A stretch of 64,000 nucleotides of DNA, from the NCBI GenBank assembly GCA_016709225.1, contig JADJEE010000012.1, positions 3,329,501-3,393,500 on the forward strand, given 5' to 3'. The position numbers and the translations under genes are program-made. This DNA is from Deltaproteobacteria bacterium (GTDB taxonomy: Bacteria > Myxococcota_A > Polyangia > Nannocystales > Nannocystaceae). Under the pieces are notes generated by a model. That model worked only from the letters and a program-made list of their open reading frames with translations, was not told the DNA's origin and made no database searches. Shown here in pieces: positions 1-8,892 of the stretch; the first letter of the stretch is position 1, and each line of letters opens with the position of its first letter.

Positions 1-1414
1 CGTTCCAGCCGTTGCCGGTCGGTGCGGTGTTGGGGTCGATGAGCACGCCCAGCTCTTCGAGGTTGTCGCCGTCGTAGCGCAGCCCGCGGACCTCGCCGTT
101 GCAGTAGTCCGAGAACAGGTACGTGCCGTCCCACTCGGGCACCTGACAGCTGCGATACACCGCGCCACCGACCACCGCACAGTCGCCGCCGCCGTGGCTG
201 ATCTCGACCAGCGGCATCGTCAGGCCGTCGGTGTTGGTCTGGTTGGGTTCGACCGGCTCACACGCGTCGGCGTAGCAGTGGAAGCCCTCCATCGAGTTCC
301 AGCCGTAGTCATGGCCGGCCTCGATGCGATCGATTTCTTCCCACGCGTTCTGGCCCACGTCGCCGACCCAGATGTCACCAGTGCCGACGTCGACCGACCA
401 ACGGAACGGATTGCGGAAGCCGAGCGCGAAGATCTCGGGGGCGTAGTCGCCGTCGCCGACGAACGGATTGTCGGCGGGGATCGTGTAGTCGAAGGGTCCG
501 AATTGCGGGCAGCCTTCACACGCGACCGGGTTGTCATCGATGCCGTCCGGCTCGACGCCGATGCGGAGGAACTTCGCCAACAGGATGCCAGTCACGCGCG
601 CGGTGCTCTGGGTGCCGCCATCGCCCATGCCGATGAGCAGATTGCCGGTGGTGTCGAACGCGATGCCGCCGCCGTTGTGGTTGTACTCCGGCTGCCAGAT
701 GTCGAGGATGAGACGCTCTGAGTCGGGGTCGCCGACCCAGCCGTTCATCGGGTCGAGGGTGTATTCGTTGATCCGCGTGCGGCCGTCGGGCAAGGCCGTG
801 AAGTTGACGTAGATCCGCGGGTCGTCGGGGAAGTTCGGGTGGAACGCGAGCCCGAACAGTCCGCTCTCGCCGCCGTTCTCGACGCCATCGATCTCGAGGA
901 TGCTCGGCACCACCGGCGAGGTCGTGCCGGGCTCGATCATCTCGATGGTGCCGGCCCGCTCGAGCACGAACAGCCGATCTGGTTCGGTGGGGTGTCCGAG
1001 TGCGAACATCGGCTCCTCGACGTCCTCGGCAACGACCTCGAGCGTCCACGCGCTGGGCCCCACCACGGCGTCGTATGGGCAAGGCGGCACCACTGGGCCG
1101 GTGTCGCCACCGCTGCTGCTGCTGCCGTCGGCGGAGCCCGTGCTGCTACCCCCGGTGCTGCCGGTCGCGGTGTCGCTCGCCGCCGAGGTGTCGGCGCCGG
1201 TCGTCGCCGTGGTGCTCGTCGCGGAGGTGACATCGATCGTGGTGCCGCCCTGCGTGGTCGAGCTCGAGGGTCCGCCGGTGGAGCCGGTGTCGGAGCCTGT
1301 GCTGGTGCCGTCGCTCGCAGTGCCGCCGTCGCCGCCCGATCCACCACACGCGGTCACCCACAGTGCGAGTCCGGCGAGCGCGTGGGAGGCCGTGACCTTC
1401 GAGGAGTGCGTCAT
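1..1414 (-). CDS. PQQ-dependent glucose/sorbosone dehydrogenase-like lipoprotein (3' end beyond window)
   Basis: Probable exported soluble quinoprotein sugar dehydrogenase, oxidising sugars or related alcohols outside the inner membrane. Seen: the ATG at 1414 starts a lipoprotein signal ending in LWVTAC (Cys 23), followed by about 90 residues of Ser/Thr/Gly/Asp linker. The rest has the beta-propeller signatures of the glucose/sorbosone dehydrogenase family: GLFGLAFHPNFP, YNHNGGGIAF, IGMGDGG, FALGFRNPFRWS, WVGDVGQNAWEEID and HDYGWN. The frame is open to base 1, so the C-terminus is missing. The substrate cannot be read from sequence. The family is clear from the motifs; cofactor use is inferred from the family. 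Confidence 0.88.
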   Translation of the reverse strand, partial: MTHSSKVTASHALAGLALWVTACGGSGGDGGTASDGTSTGSDTGSTGGPSSSTTQGGTTIDVTSATSTTATTGADTSAASDTATGSTGGSSTGSADGSSSSGGDTGPVVPPCPYDAVVGPSAWTLEVVAEDVEEPMFALGHPTEPDRLFVLERAGTIEMIEPGTTSPVVPSILEIDGVENGGESGLFGLAFHPNFPDDPRIYVNFTALPDGRTRINEYTLDPMNGWVGDPDSERLILDIWQPEYNHNGGGIAFDTTGNLLIGMGDGGTQSTARVTGILLAKFLRIGVEPDGIDDNPVACEGCPQFGPFDYTIPADNPFVGDGDYAPEIFALGFRNPFRWSVDVGTGDIWVGDVGQNAWEEIDRIEAGHDYGWNSMEGFHCYADACEPVEPNQTNTDGLTMPLVEISHGGGDCAVVGGAVYRSCQVPEWDGTYLFSDYCNGEVRGLRYDGDNLEELGVLIDPNTAPTGNGWN

Positions 1415-1511
1415 GCTCCGCAGGCTAGCGCTCCGTGCCGGCGGCGAGAAGGTGTGCGCCGAACCCCAGCACGGGTGTCGCGGGCCCCCGCTGCGATCAT
1501 GACGATCGCCA

Positions 1512-2504
1512 CTACGTGATCGGCACGTCGAGCAGGTGGGCCACGAGGTCCGTGACCACGTCGTCGTCGCGGAGCGCAGCGGCGGTCTGCAGCTCACGAC
1601 ACAGCTCGGCGTCGTGGCGGAAGGTCGCCAGCGCGTGGGCGGCGTCCTGGGCGAGTGGTGTCGAGCCGTTGCGAATGCAATCGAGCAGGTAGGCCCACGC
1701 CGCGGTGTCGCGCAGCAGTGCGATGGCGAGCAGGCGCGTGCGACGAGCAGGGCCGACGGTGGTGTCGACGCTGTCACGCAGGAGTGCGAACGCGCCGGCC
1801 ATGCGCGAGCCACCGAGCGCGAGCGCGGCGGCGTCCGCGAGCGCGGGATCCTTCCCTACCATCGCGGCGGCGACGACCTCGAGCGCTTCGTCACCGACCA
1901 GGTCGAGCAACGCCGCGAACAGCTCGCCGGTGACCTCGGGTTCCGGCTCGGGCAATGCCAGCCGCAGCCGCAGCAACGGCTCCCCGGTCATGCGATCGCC
2001 CGACGCTGCGATTGCACGCGCGGCCGCGATGCGCGGCGCGGCCTCGGCATCCGCCAGCAGCAACGCGATCTCGACCATCGCGCGACCAGAACGGGCATGC
2101 ACGAGCGCCATGCCGCAGACGGCCCGCAGCTGCGCTGCGGTATCGGCCGATCCACCCCACACCGGCTCGCGCTGCACCCAACGTACACCCGCCAGGAGCA
2201 CGTCGTCGTGCCAGCGCTCGAGTCGATCGAGCGCGCGTGCGATTGCGGTCTTGCCGTGGCAGCCGGCATCGCGCGCGATCGGATCGGCCGACAGCCGCGC
2301 GAACGCGTCGGGCAGCGCCGCGAGCAGCACGTCGTCGTCGCTCTCGAGCGCATCGGCGATGACGCCGATGGTGTAGCCATGGCTGCCTGCGAGCGCCTTG
2401 CGGAGCACCGCCGTGGCATCCGCAGCCTCGCGCTCGCGCAGGGCCTCGCGCACCGCCTCGAGCTGCTGCTCGACGCGGCCGCGCGGTGCTCGAGATCTCG
2501 CCAT
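1512..2504 (-). CDS. HEAT-repeat-like protein of unknown function
   Basis: A 330-residue Ala/Leu/Arg-rich protein made of repeating helical pairs, for example segments ending in GDEALEVVAAAMVGKDP and ADAAALALGGSRMAGAFALL. The pattern resembles HEAT/Armadillo or bacterial HEAT-like scaffolds. No signal peptide, membrane segment or catalytic motif is visible, so a cytoplasmic binding role is most likely. The open frame extends upstream to 2786 but that part overlaps the ArsR gene and reads as Arg-rich shadow sequence, so the ATG at 2504 (MARSRAPRG) is chosen. It lies 38 bp after the ArsR gene on the same strand and may belong to the same transcript. Confidence 0.65.
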   Translation of the reverse strand: MARSRAPRGRVEQQLEAVREALREREAADATAVLRKALAGSHGYTIGVIADALESDDDVLLAALPDAFARLSADPIARDAGCHGKTAIARALDRLERWHDDVLLAGVRWVQREPVWGGSADTAAQLRAVCGMALVHARSGRAMVEIALLLADAEAAPRIAAARAIAASGDRMTGEPLLRLRLALPEPEPEVTGELFAALLDLVGDEALEVVAAAMVGKDPALADAAALALGGSRMAGAFALLRDSVDTTVGPARRTRLLAIALLRDTAAWAYLLDCIRNGSTPLAQDAAHALATFRHDAELCRELQTAAALRDDDVVTDLVAHLLDVPIT

Positions 2505-2542
2505 TGCCTGTGGGCAGCGTAGCAGTCGCGTCGACGCGTGGT

Positions 2543-2887
2543 TCAGTCTTCGACAAACGCGGCCAGTCGCGCGAGCGCGTCGTCCCACTGCTTCGAGATG
2601 CGCTCGAGGTAGTCGTGGGCGTCGTCGAGACGGCGCGGCTGCAGCTCCCACCGACACTCGCGGCCCCGACGGGCGCTGCGCACCAGGCCGGCCTGCTCGA
2701 GCACGTCGAGGTGCTTGCGAATCGCCTGTCGCGAGACCTCGGCCTTGTCGCTCAGCTGTTGGATCGAGCCCGGGCCGCCGCGACACAGGCGCTGCAACAG
2801 CTGCAGGCGCGTGGGATCGCCGAGCGCCGCGAACAATGGCGCCGCGTGGCGGGCTTCCGCCACCGACAACCCGCTAGCCCGTGACAT
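2543..2887 (-). CDS. ArsR-family winged-helix transcriptional regulator
   Basis: A 114-residue DNA-binding protein of the ArsR/SmtB fold. It starts with the typical FAALGDPTRLQLLQRL segment; the recognition helix region is SRQAIRKHLDVLEQAGLV and the wing is RRGRECRWEL. No CxC metal-sensing motif is visible, so metal sensing is not supported. Its start overlaps the end of the upstream SRPBCC gene by 14 bp, the classic ArsR-SRPBCC two-gene arrangement, and implies translational coupling. Two inverted repeats upstream of the pair (3325-3342 and 3367-3384) are candidate binding sites, suggesting autorepression. Confidence 0.9.
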   Translation of the reverse strand: MSRASGLSVAEARHAAPLFAALGDPTRLQLLQRLCRGGPGSIQQLSDKAEVSRQAIRKHLDVLEQAGLVRSARRGRECRWELQPRRLDDAHDYLERISKQWDDALARLAAFVED

Positions 2888-3323
2888 GGCGTCCGATGTT
2901 CTCGAGCTGGGCCTGCCAGCCGCCGTCGTTCATGCGAAACGCCTCGTCGCGGCGGTGCGCCGGCAGCCGATCGAAGCCCGACTCGACCACCCGCAGCTGC
3001 GTACCCTCGGGCACCTCCTGCAGCTCGAACTCGACCAGCGTGCTGGGCTCGGCGCCGTAGTCGATCGCGGGATCGATCGCGTAGGGGTGCCAGCGAAACG
3101 CGAAGTGATGCGGCGCGTCGATGCGCTCGACGACCACCTCCATCGTCACGTGCTCGTACCCGGCGTGGGTGATCTTGCCGCGGATCGCCTGGCCGACCTC
3201 GAAGCGCCCCTGCAGCGCGACGCGGAACCATGCGTTGAACTCGTCGACCTCGGTCAACGCTCGCCACACGCGCGCCAACGGGGCCCGAAGGATGATGGAC
3301 TTTTCGATGCGGTCTCGGCTCAT
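2874..3323 (-). CDS. SRPBCC/AHSA1-domain protein
   Basis: A 149-residue protein of the START/SRPBCC fold, subgroup AHSA1-like (PF08327 type). Evidence is the opening IEKSIILRAPLARVWRALT, the GRFEVGQAIRGKI strand, and the later TQLRVVESGFDRLP followed by the GGWQAQLENI helix typical of the family end. These proteins form a hydrophobic ligand cavity; the ligand is unknown. The open frame runs 24 codons further up, but the ATG at 3323 fits the family start and has a Shine-Dalgarno-like AGAGGG just ahead. That element lies inside an inverted repeat, so repressor binding could also block initiation. First gene of an operon with the ArsR regulator. Confidence 0.87.
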   Translation of the reverse strand: MSRDRIEKSIILRAPLARVWRALTEVDEFNAWFRVALQGRFEVGQAIRGKITHAGYEHVTMEVVVERIDAPHHFAFRWHPYAIDPAIDYGAEPSTLVEFELQEVPEGTQLRVVESGFDRLPAHRRDEAFRMNDGGWQAQLENIGRHVTG

Positions 3324-3324
3324 G

Positions 3325-3342
3325 TGCAACCCTCTAGTTGCA
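3325..3342 (-). promoter_or_regulatory. Operator-like inverted repeat, proximal copy
   Basis: TGCAAC-CCTCTA-GTTGCA: 6-bp perfect arms around a 6-bp spacer, one base upstream of the SRPBCC start codon. On the coding strand it contains the AGAGGG ribosome-binding element. Probably bound by the ArsR protein encoded two genes down; inferred from position and symmetry. Confidence 0.6.
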
Positions 3343-3366
3343 TGTCTAGCAGGCGCGTGGCGAAGG

Positions 3367-3384
3367 CGCAACCATTTGGTTGCG
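3367..3384 (-). promoter_or_regulatory. Operator-like inverted repeat, distal copy
   Basis: CGCAACC-ATTT-GGTTGCG: 7-bp perfect arms around 4 bp. It shares the GCAAC...GTTGC core with the copy at 3325-3342. The two centres lie 42 bp apart, close to four helical turns, so both would present the same DNA face to a dimeric regulator. Confidence 0.6.
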
Positions 3385-3563
3385 TTTGAAGTCATCGGCG
3401 CGAGGCTGCTATCCTGGGCGTGGCCGTGCTTCCGGGCGGCCCCCGATCCGCGGACAGGGCCGAGCCCACCTGGACTCCGACAACCAAGTCACGTGGTGCT
3501 TCGTCACCTCCAGTTGCCGAGTCAGCGCGGATCCATCGGCACGTCCTTCGAGGAGGCGGCCCC

Positions 3564-5141
3564 GTGCCACAGTCACTACCCCCACGTCCCGATCTCGAGC
3601 AGCTGCGTCGACAGGCGAAGGAACTCCTCGCCGCGTGGCGAGCCGAAGATCCCGAAGCGCTCGCGGAACTCGAGCACCATCACCCCCAGCACCGCACACG
3701 CCCGCGCGAGCCCGCGACGCTGCGGCTCGCCGATGCGCAGCTGGTGCTCGCGCGTCGCCACGGCCTGCCCAGCTGGTCTGCGCTGCGCGACGAGGTCGAG
3801 CTGCGCGCGCTGTCGTTCGTCGAACGGGCCGCGAAGCTGGTCGCGCACGCGGCCGCACCGGCGTCGTTGGGCGGTGAGGCGTGGCGCATCGCCAACCTGC
3901 TGCTGGATCGCGAGCCTGAGCTCGCCCGCGCCGATCTCGTGACTGCGCTGGTCTGCGGCGACGTCGATCGCGTGCGGTCGCGGCTCGCGAACGAGCCCAC
4001 ACTCGCGCATGCCATGGTGGGCCCCGGCGAGGGGCGGCCGCCGCTGTGCTGGGTGACGTTCTCCCGGCTGCATCGGCGCTCGCCGGCGATCGCGGCGGGT
4101 CTGCTCGAGCTGGCGGAGCTGCTGCTCGATCATGGCGCCGACGTCGACGCCGGCTTCCGTGGCGACGACACCTGGGACTCTACGTTGCGTCCGTTGTTCG
4201 GTGCGTGCGGTGCGGCCAACTTCCCCGCGCTGGCGGAGCTGCTGCTCGATCGCGGCGCGACCATCGAGGATGGCGAGTCGCTCTACCACGCACTCGAGCA
4301 CGTCGATACGCGCTGCCTCGAGCTGTTGCTCGACCGCGGCGCCAACGCGGCGGCGACCAACATCCTCGCCCACGCGTTCGACGTGCCGGGCCTGCTTCGC
4401 ATCGAGCTGCTGCTCGCCCACGGCGCCGACGCGAACGCTCGCATGCACGACGGCACGCCGATGCTGCACCGCGCGATCGTGATGCATCGCGGGCTCGACG
4501 TGATCGACGCCTTGCTCGCCGCCGGTGCCGATCCCAACGCGCTCGATCGGGCTGGACGCACCAGCGTCGAGGTCGCGCGCGTCCGCGGAGCGCCGGCGAT
4601 CGCGGCGCGGCTGCAAGCGGCCGGGGGACGCGCGCGACCCAGTGCGCTGGCGGACTTCATCGACGCTTGCGGTGCCGGCGAGCTCGCACGGGCGCGGTCG
4701 TTGGCGGAGGCGGCGGGGCTCCTGGCCCAGCCGAGCTTCGAGGCCGTGCACGTGTTCCTCGAGCTCGTGGGTCGTCCCGAGCCCGCCCTCGCGCTCGCGA
4801 TGATCGATGCCGGCTTCCCGATCGACGTCACCAACCATCGCGGCCAGAGCGCGCTGCACTGGGCGGCGTGGCGGGGTCGTGCGCCGGTGGTGCGACGCCT
4901 GCTCGCCGAGGGCGCACAGCTCGACCGCCGCGAGCAGCAGTTCAACGGCACGCCGCTCGCGTGGGCGGCCCACGGCAACCTCATGGCGCCGCGCGACGGC
5001 GGCGATCACCTGGCGGTGGTCCGCCTCCTGCTCGAGGCTGGCGCGGACCCGTCCGTACGCAACAAGTCGGGCGAGCCGATGCTCGATGAGACCGACGACA
5101 GCGAGGTCGCGGCGGCGCTTCGCTCGGCCGGCGCGTCGTAG
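3564..5141 (+). CDS. Ankyrin-repeat protein
   Basis: A 525-residue protein with at least six ankyrin-type repeats, seen as recurring LAELLLDHGADVDA, LAELLLDRGATIED, CLELLLDRGANAAA, RIELLLAHGADANA, IDALLAAGADPNAL and VVRLLLEAGADPSV. The N-terminal 45 residues (PDLEQLRRQAKELLAAW, then DPEALAELEHHHP) match a head found on many myxobacterial ankyrin proteins. Ankyrin proteins bind other proteins; no enzyme motif is present. The frame opens at 3420, but the GTG at 3564 is preferred because AGGAGG lies seven bases before it and the protein family begins there. No signal peptide, so cytoplasmic. Confidence 0.88.
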   Translation: MPQSLPPRPDLEQLRRQAKELLAAWRAEDPEALAELEHHHPQHRTRPREPATLRLADAQLVLARRHGLPSWSALRDEVELRALSFVERAAKLVAHAAAPASLGGEAWRIANLLLDREPELARADLVTALVCGDVDRVRSRLANEPTLAHAMVGPGEGRPPLCWVTFSRLHRRSPAIAAGLLELAELLLDHGADVDAGFRGDDTWDSTLRPLFGACGAANFPALAELLLDRGATIEDGESLYHALEHVDTRCLELLLDRGANAAATNILAHAFDVPGLLRIELLLAHGADANARMHDGTPMLHRAIVMHRGLDVIDALLAAGADPNALDRAGRTSVEVARVRGAPAIAARLQAAGGRARPSALADFIDACGAGELARARSLAEAAGLLAQPSFEAVHVFLELVGRPEPALALAMIDAGFPIDVTNHRGQSALHWAAWRGRAPVVRRLLAEGAQLDRREQQFNGTPLAWAAHGNLMAPRDGGDHLAVVRLLLEAGADPSVRNKSGEPMLDETDDSEVAAALRSAGAS

Positions 5142-5221
5142 CGGCCATCCGCTCGACCAACGTGGCACGAAATCCGCGCGCCGCCGGTCACACCCGGCGG
5201 GGGCGCCCTCCGTGGTTGCGC

Positions 5222-6478
5222 ATGAAGCCGCTGCTGTTCACTTCGTTGGTGCTCGGTTCGACCCTCGCGCTCGCAGGTACCGGCCACGCCGCCCCCGTGC
5301 AGGCCGGCAAGCCGCCGGTACAGGCGGGGTCGACGGCTCCGACCCCACAGATCGACATGCGCTTGATCGTCGACCGCGTGATGCAGCAGCACACCAGCGG
5401 CGCCAACAGCTACGTCGGCGTGTCGATCGTCGTCATCAAGGACGGCAAGCGCCACCAGTTCCACTACGGTGAGGCCGTCGACGGCAAGGGTGCGAAGCCC
5501 AATGGCAACACCTACTACGCGATCGGCTCGGTGACCAAGACCTTCACGGGCACGCTGCTCGCGATGTTCGACTTCAAGCGGTTCGTCGACATGGACGATC
5601 TCCTCAGCGATCGCATCGGTGACAGCTACCACCTGCACGGCGGTCGCGAGCACATCACGCTGCGGCACCTGGGGCTGCATCGCTCCGGCTTGCCGAAGAA
5701 CCCCCCCGGCGGTGCCAACGGCTACGAGACCGGCGACTACGAGGGCGACATGGCCGCGCTGCGCGAGTCGGTCCGCGACTGCAGCGCGACCACGTGCCAA
5801 GAGCCGATCGATGACGACGATGCGTCGATCTACTCGAACTGGGGCTTCGCCTTGCTCGCCGACGTCCTCGCCGACGCGAAGGGCCTGCGCATCGCCGGTG
5901 CGTTCGACACCTATCTCTGGAACCCGATCGGGATGAACGACACCGGCTACAAGTACTCGCTGCGCGACCCCACATGCCTCGCGGCCGGCACGACCTGCAA
6001 CTACGACGACTACGGCAACTGCAGCTATGTCGCCGCGTGCAACGACACCTTCCATCGCCGTGCGGCGGTCGGCTACAAGCTCGCCAACGGCGCGCCGGTG
6101 CGCGGCGGCAGCGAGCAAGGCACGGGCTCGAATGACTACATCAAGAGTGGCTCGGGCACCGTCTGGTCGACGCCCAACGACATGAGCAAGTGGCTGGCGT
6201 TTCACATGGACGCCGACGGCGACCACTCCAGCGCGACGCGAACCATCGTCGCGGCCGCCCGCCGTGCGCGTACCGACGACGGCAGCGCGTTCCTCGGCAA
6301 GTACCAGACCACCGACGAAGGCCATCGCTACCTGCGCAAGGTCGGCAGCATCACGAATCAGTTCGTGACCTTCTTCGGCTTCACCGACGACCGCAAGGTC
6401 GGCGTGATCGTGTTCTCGAACCTGGGCTCGTTCAACGTGACCGGCGTCGGCGAGGATGTCATCGACGCGCTGAAGTGA
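5222..6478 (+). CDS. Secreted class C beta-lactamase-family serine hydrolase
   Basis: A 418-residue exported hydrolase of the beta-lactamase/penicillin-binding fold (PF00144). The signal peptide MKPLLFTSLVLGSTLALAGT ends near GHA-AP. The nucleophile motif is SVTK (Ser103, Lys106), the second motif is YSN (Tyr204), and the C-terminal FFGFTDDRKVGVIVFSN strand fits the third-motif region, although no canonical KTG is seen. Such proteins are often D-aminopeptidases, esterases or peptidoglycan-acting enzymes rather than true lactamases; the substrate is not predictable. An in-frame ATG exists 20 codons earlier, but the signal peptide supports 5222. It includes Cys-rich insertions around residues 187-270. 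Confidence 0.85.
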   Translation: MKPLLFTSLVLGSTLALAGTGHAAPVQAGKPPVQAGSTAPTPQIDMRLIVDRVMQQHTSGANSYVGVSIVVIKDGKRHQFHYGEAVDGKGAKPNGNTYYAIGSVTKTFTGTLLAMFDFKRFVDMDDLLSDRIGDSYHLHGGREHITLRHLGLHRSGLPKNPPGGANGYETGDYEGDMAALRESVRDCSATTCQEPIDDDDASIYSNWGFALLADVLADAKGLRIAGAFDTYLWNPIGMNDTGYKYSLRDPTCLAAGTTCNYDDYGNCSYVAACNDTFHRRAAVGYKLANGAPVRGGSEQGTGSNDYIKSGSGTVWSTPNDMSKWLAFHMDADGDHSSATRTIVAAARRARTDDGSAFLGKYQTTDEGHRYLRKVGSITNQFVTFFGFTDDRKVGVIVFSNLGSFNVTGVGEDVIDALK

Positions 6479-6514
6479 CGCGACTCGAACGAGCGCCGGT
6501 CGATCGTGGGTCGC

Positions 6515-8152
6515 TCACTGGGCCACGAAGTACTCGGCGACGATGGTGTCGTCCTGCCGACCGATCATCAAGAACTCGCCGTCGCGGCCGCTTTCGATGC
6601 GGGGGTAGCGGAGGTCGATCGCCACGGGTGCCGACCACTCGCCAGCGTCGCCGCAGGCGTAGTACCAGCCGCTGTAGTTCGCGTTGCCCTCGTCGCGGGC
6701 CCACACCACTCGGGCCCGCGCGGCCGCGAACGCTTGCAGGCTGGAGATCGAGGAGAACACGGGCTGGGTCGGATCCATCTCGGTGGTCGCGCCGAACATG
6801 TCGCCGTCGGCGTGGCGCACGTAGGTTCGCTCTGCGTCGTTGTGATACTGGGTCCACGCCACGGTGAAACCGTCGTCGTCCAGCGCGTGCGTGAACGAAG
6901 CGACATAGTCCGCGCCGGTCTGGCCCACGTTCACGATCTGCTTGGGCGCCCAGCCAGAGGCGACGTCGTAGCTGGCGGACCGAATGCTCGTCGGGTGCGC
7001 GTTCCAGGTGATCACGGCGCGACCCAGGCGGTCGGTCGCGACGTGTGTGCGATCGAGATCGATGCCCGAGTCGAGCGACGTGCCCGGCTGCCAGTTCGCG
7101 CCGTCGTACGCGAAGGCCATGAGCTGGCCGTTGTCCACGCCGAAGTCACCGCTGGCCATCACCGCGACGAACCGGTTGTCACCGAGCGAGACCACGCTGG
7201 CCGGGTAGGCGAACGGCAGCGCCATGTCGTCGACCGGCTGTGTCGTCCACTCGCCGGTGGTGCGCGCGTGGTGGCGCAGCTCCAGATCGTTCTGCGCGAC
7301 GTCCATGAAGAACGCCGCGTCGCCGCTGGCGCGGTCCTGTGCCCAGCTGACGCCGAGCCCGTAGGTCTCGATCGGTCCGATCTCCTGGGGCTCCGACCAC
7401 GTGTCGCTGGCGACGTCGTAGAACCAGATCATCGTCGACGACAGGCCGAGCTCGTACTCGTTCTCGGCCACCACCACCGCGTTGCCGGCGTCGTCGACCG
7501 AGATCTCCGTGGACCTCGCGCTGACGAGCGTGCCGGGCAAGGTGCTCACGCTCCAGTTGGTCGCGGACGCGTCGTAGCGATGCACGCGGATCTCGGCTGG
7601 GCTGTCGAGGTCGCCGGTCACGACGAGGGCGTCGCCGTCGGCATCGACCGCGGCGTTCGGTTCGGCCAGGTACCCCACCTCGCCAGCGACCTCGAGCTCG
7701 ACGGTGTCGGACCAGGCCGAGGTGAGCTCGTCGTAGACGGCGACGCGCAGCCCTCGATCTCGTCCGCTACTGTAGTACCAGAGCGCGAGTCGGGTCGGCC
7801 CGCCGAGGTGATTGCGAACCGGCAGCGGATCGTAGCCGGCGTCCTCGAGCACGCGCGGACCCGTGCCGACGAAGCCACACCACGGTGCAGGCGGTTCGCT
7901 GGGCCCTGTGGTCGAGCTGTCGCCACTCGATGCGTCGTCGGTGGTCGAGCTGGGCGCGCCGCTGCTGTCGCCGGTGACGCTGTCGATCGTCGTCGATGCC
8001 GGCGGGTTGTTGCCCGTCGAGGACGACCCCATGTCGCCCTGCGTGGTGCTACCGCCGTCGCCGTCGCCACCCGCTGCGTGGCAGGCCACGAGCATGCACA
8101 GGCTGAGGTGGGTGGTGCGGCGAGGGGAGAGCAGTCGGAACGTCTTCGTCAT
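6515..8152 (-). CDS. Large lipoprotein with propeller-like repeats, function unknown
   Basis: A 545-residue predicted lipoprotein. The signal ends in CMLVAC, followed by a Gly/Ser/Thr/Asp linker of about 80 residues. The body has many similar segments of the style NAAVDADGDALVV, ISVDDAGNAVVVAENE, VATDRLGRAVITWN and TEWTQ-type strands, spaced about 50 residues apart, which suggests a beta-propeller of the kind in sialidase-like or BNR-like surface proteins. No catalytic residues are recognisable. The frame is open up to 8350, but the ATG at 8152 directly precedes the signal peptide. It is convergent with the serine hydrolase gene, whose stop is 37 bp away. Confidence 0.7.
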   Translation of the reverse strand: MTKTFRLLSPRRTTHLSLCMLVACHAAGGDGDGGSTTQGDMGSSSTGNNPPASTTIDSVTGDSSGAPSSTTDDASSGDSSTTGPSEPPAPWCGFVGTGPRVLEDAGYDPLPVRNHLGGPTRLALWYYSSGRDRGLRVAVYDELTSAWSDTVELEVAGEVGYLAEPNAAVDADGDALVVTGDLDSPAEIRVHRYDASATNWSVSTLPGTLVSARSTEISVDDAGNAVVVAENEYELGLSSTMIWFYDVASDTWSEPQEIGPIETYGLGVSWAQDRASGDAAFFMDVAQNDLELRHHARTTGEWTTQPVDDMALPFAYPASVVSLGDNRFVAVMASGDFGVDNGQLMAFAYDGANWQPGTSLDSGIDLDRTHVATDRLGRAVITWNAHPTSIRSASYDVASGWAPKQIVNVGQTGADYVASFTHALDDDGFTVAWTQYHNDAERTYVRHADGDMFGATTEMDPTQPVFSSISSLQAFAAARARVVWARDEGNANYSGWYYACGDAGEWSAPVAIDLRYPRIESGRDGEFLMIGRQDDTIVAEYFVAQ

Positions 8153-8386
8153 CGGTATGCTCCCGCGAGCGCGCGAGGTACTCCCCCGGTCGACTCGCGG
8201 GGCCGCGCGATGATCACGAGATTCTCTGGGCCCTCGCGGCGCGGTGCTGAAGTGCCTCGCGCTCACGCCTGGCGATACCGATAGGCACCCCGGCGCGGAG
8301 TCCGTGGCGTGAGCCGCAGCGCACGGCGAACCGCGGTCGTGCAGCGGCATCTACAGGCCAGCGGCCGCATGGGCCGCGGAGCCCCG

Positions 8387-8881
8387 ATGACACCCACGCG
8401 CCACCTCCTCCTTCCTCTACTCGTCGTTCTCGGTTGCGACGCCGCCACGGACACCGCCAGCGGCGGTGGCGAGCACCGCAGCGTTCACGATGGCATCGCC
8501 CTCTCGAGCGAGATCGAAGATGGCGAGGTGCACACCCTGCTTCGGCGTGACGGCCAAACCATCGGGAGCGCGCATGCGGGTCCGGACGGCACGTGGCTAT
8601 CGATCGACGGCGACGACGAGCTCCATCTCGAATCGCAGATGGTGCGACCTGTCGAAGAAGCGCTCCCGGCTCACCAGGCGAGTCTGGCCGCCATCGCGAG
8701 TGGCATCGAAGGTGCGCAGGACGAGTCCTGGCGTCGTGCCTCGGAGTGCTACTGGTTCGAGTGGACCGGCTCCGACTTTGCTTCGTGCATCTTCTCGCGC
8801 TGTGGCGAGTGTTGGGCGAACGACTGCGTGCCCTCGGGACTCGGTGGCGTCGAGAGCCACGAGATCCACAACTGCGGCTGA
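8387..8881 (+). CDS. Small lipoprotein with Cys-rich C-terminus
   Basis: A 164-residue protein starting MTPTRHLLLPLLVVLGC (lipobox Cys 17). The middle is acidic and hydrophilic without a recognisable domain. The last 45 residues hold six cysteines: one in ECYWFEW, then ASCIFSRCGECWANDC, and one in the terminal HNCG. This spacing could form three disulfides in an exported mini-domain. The start at 8387 is chosen over upstream in-frame ATGs because it begins the signal peptide and has GGAG nearby. Divergent from the 8152 lipoprotein, with about 230 bp of shared upstream region. Function not recognised. Confidence 0.65.
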   Translation: MTPTRHLLLPLLVVLGCDAATDTASGGGEHRSVHDGIALSSEIEDGEVHTLLRRDGQTIGSAHAGPDGTWLSIDGDDELHLESQMVRPVEEALPAHQASLAAIASGIEGAQDESWRRASECYWFEWTGSDFASCIFSRCGECWANDCVPSGLGGVESHEIHNCG

Positions 8882-8892
8882 ACCCCCGCGAG

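Noticed and set aside
3576..5168. Long minus-strand open frame opposite the ankyrin gene
   Set aside because: It reads as Arg/His/Val-rich sequence without domain character, and the plus frame has clear ankyrin repeats and AGGAGG before its GTG.
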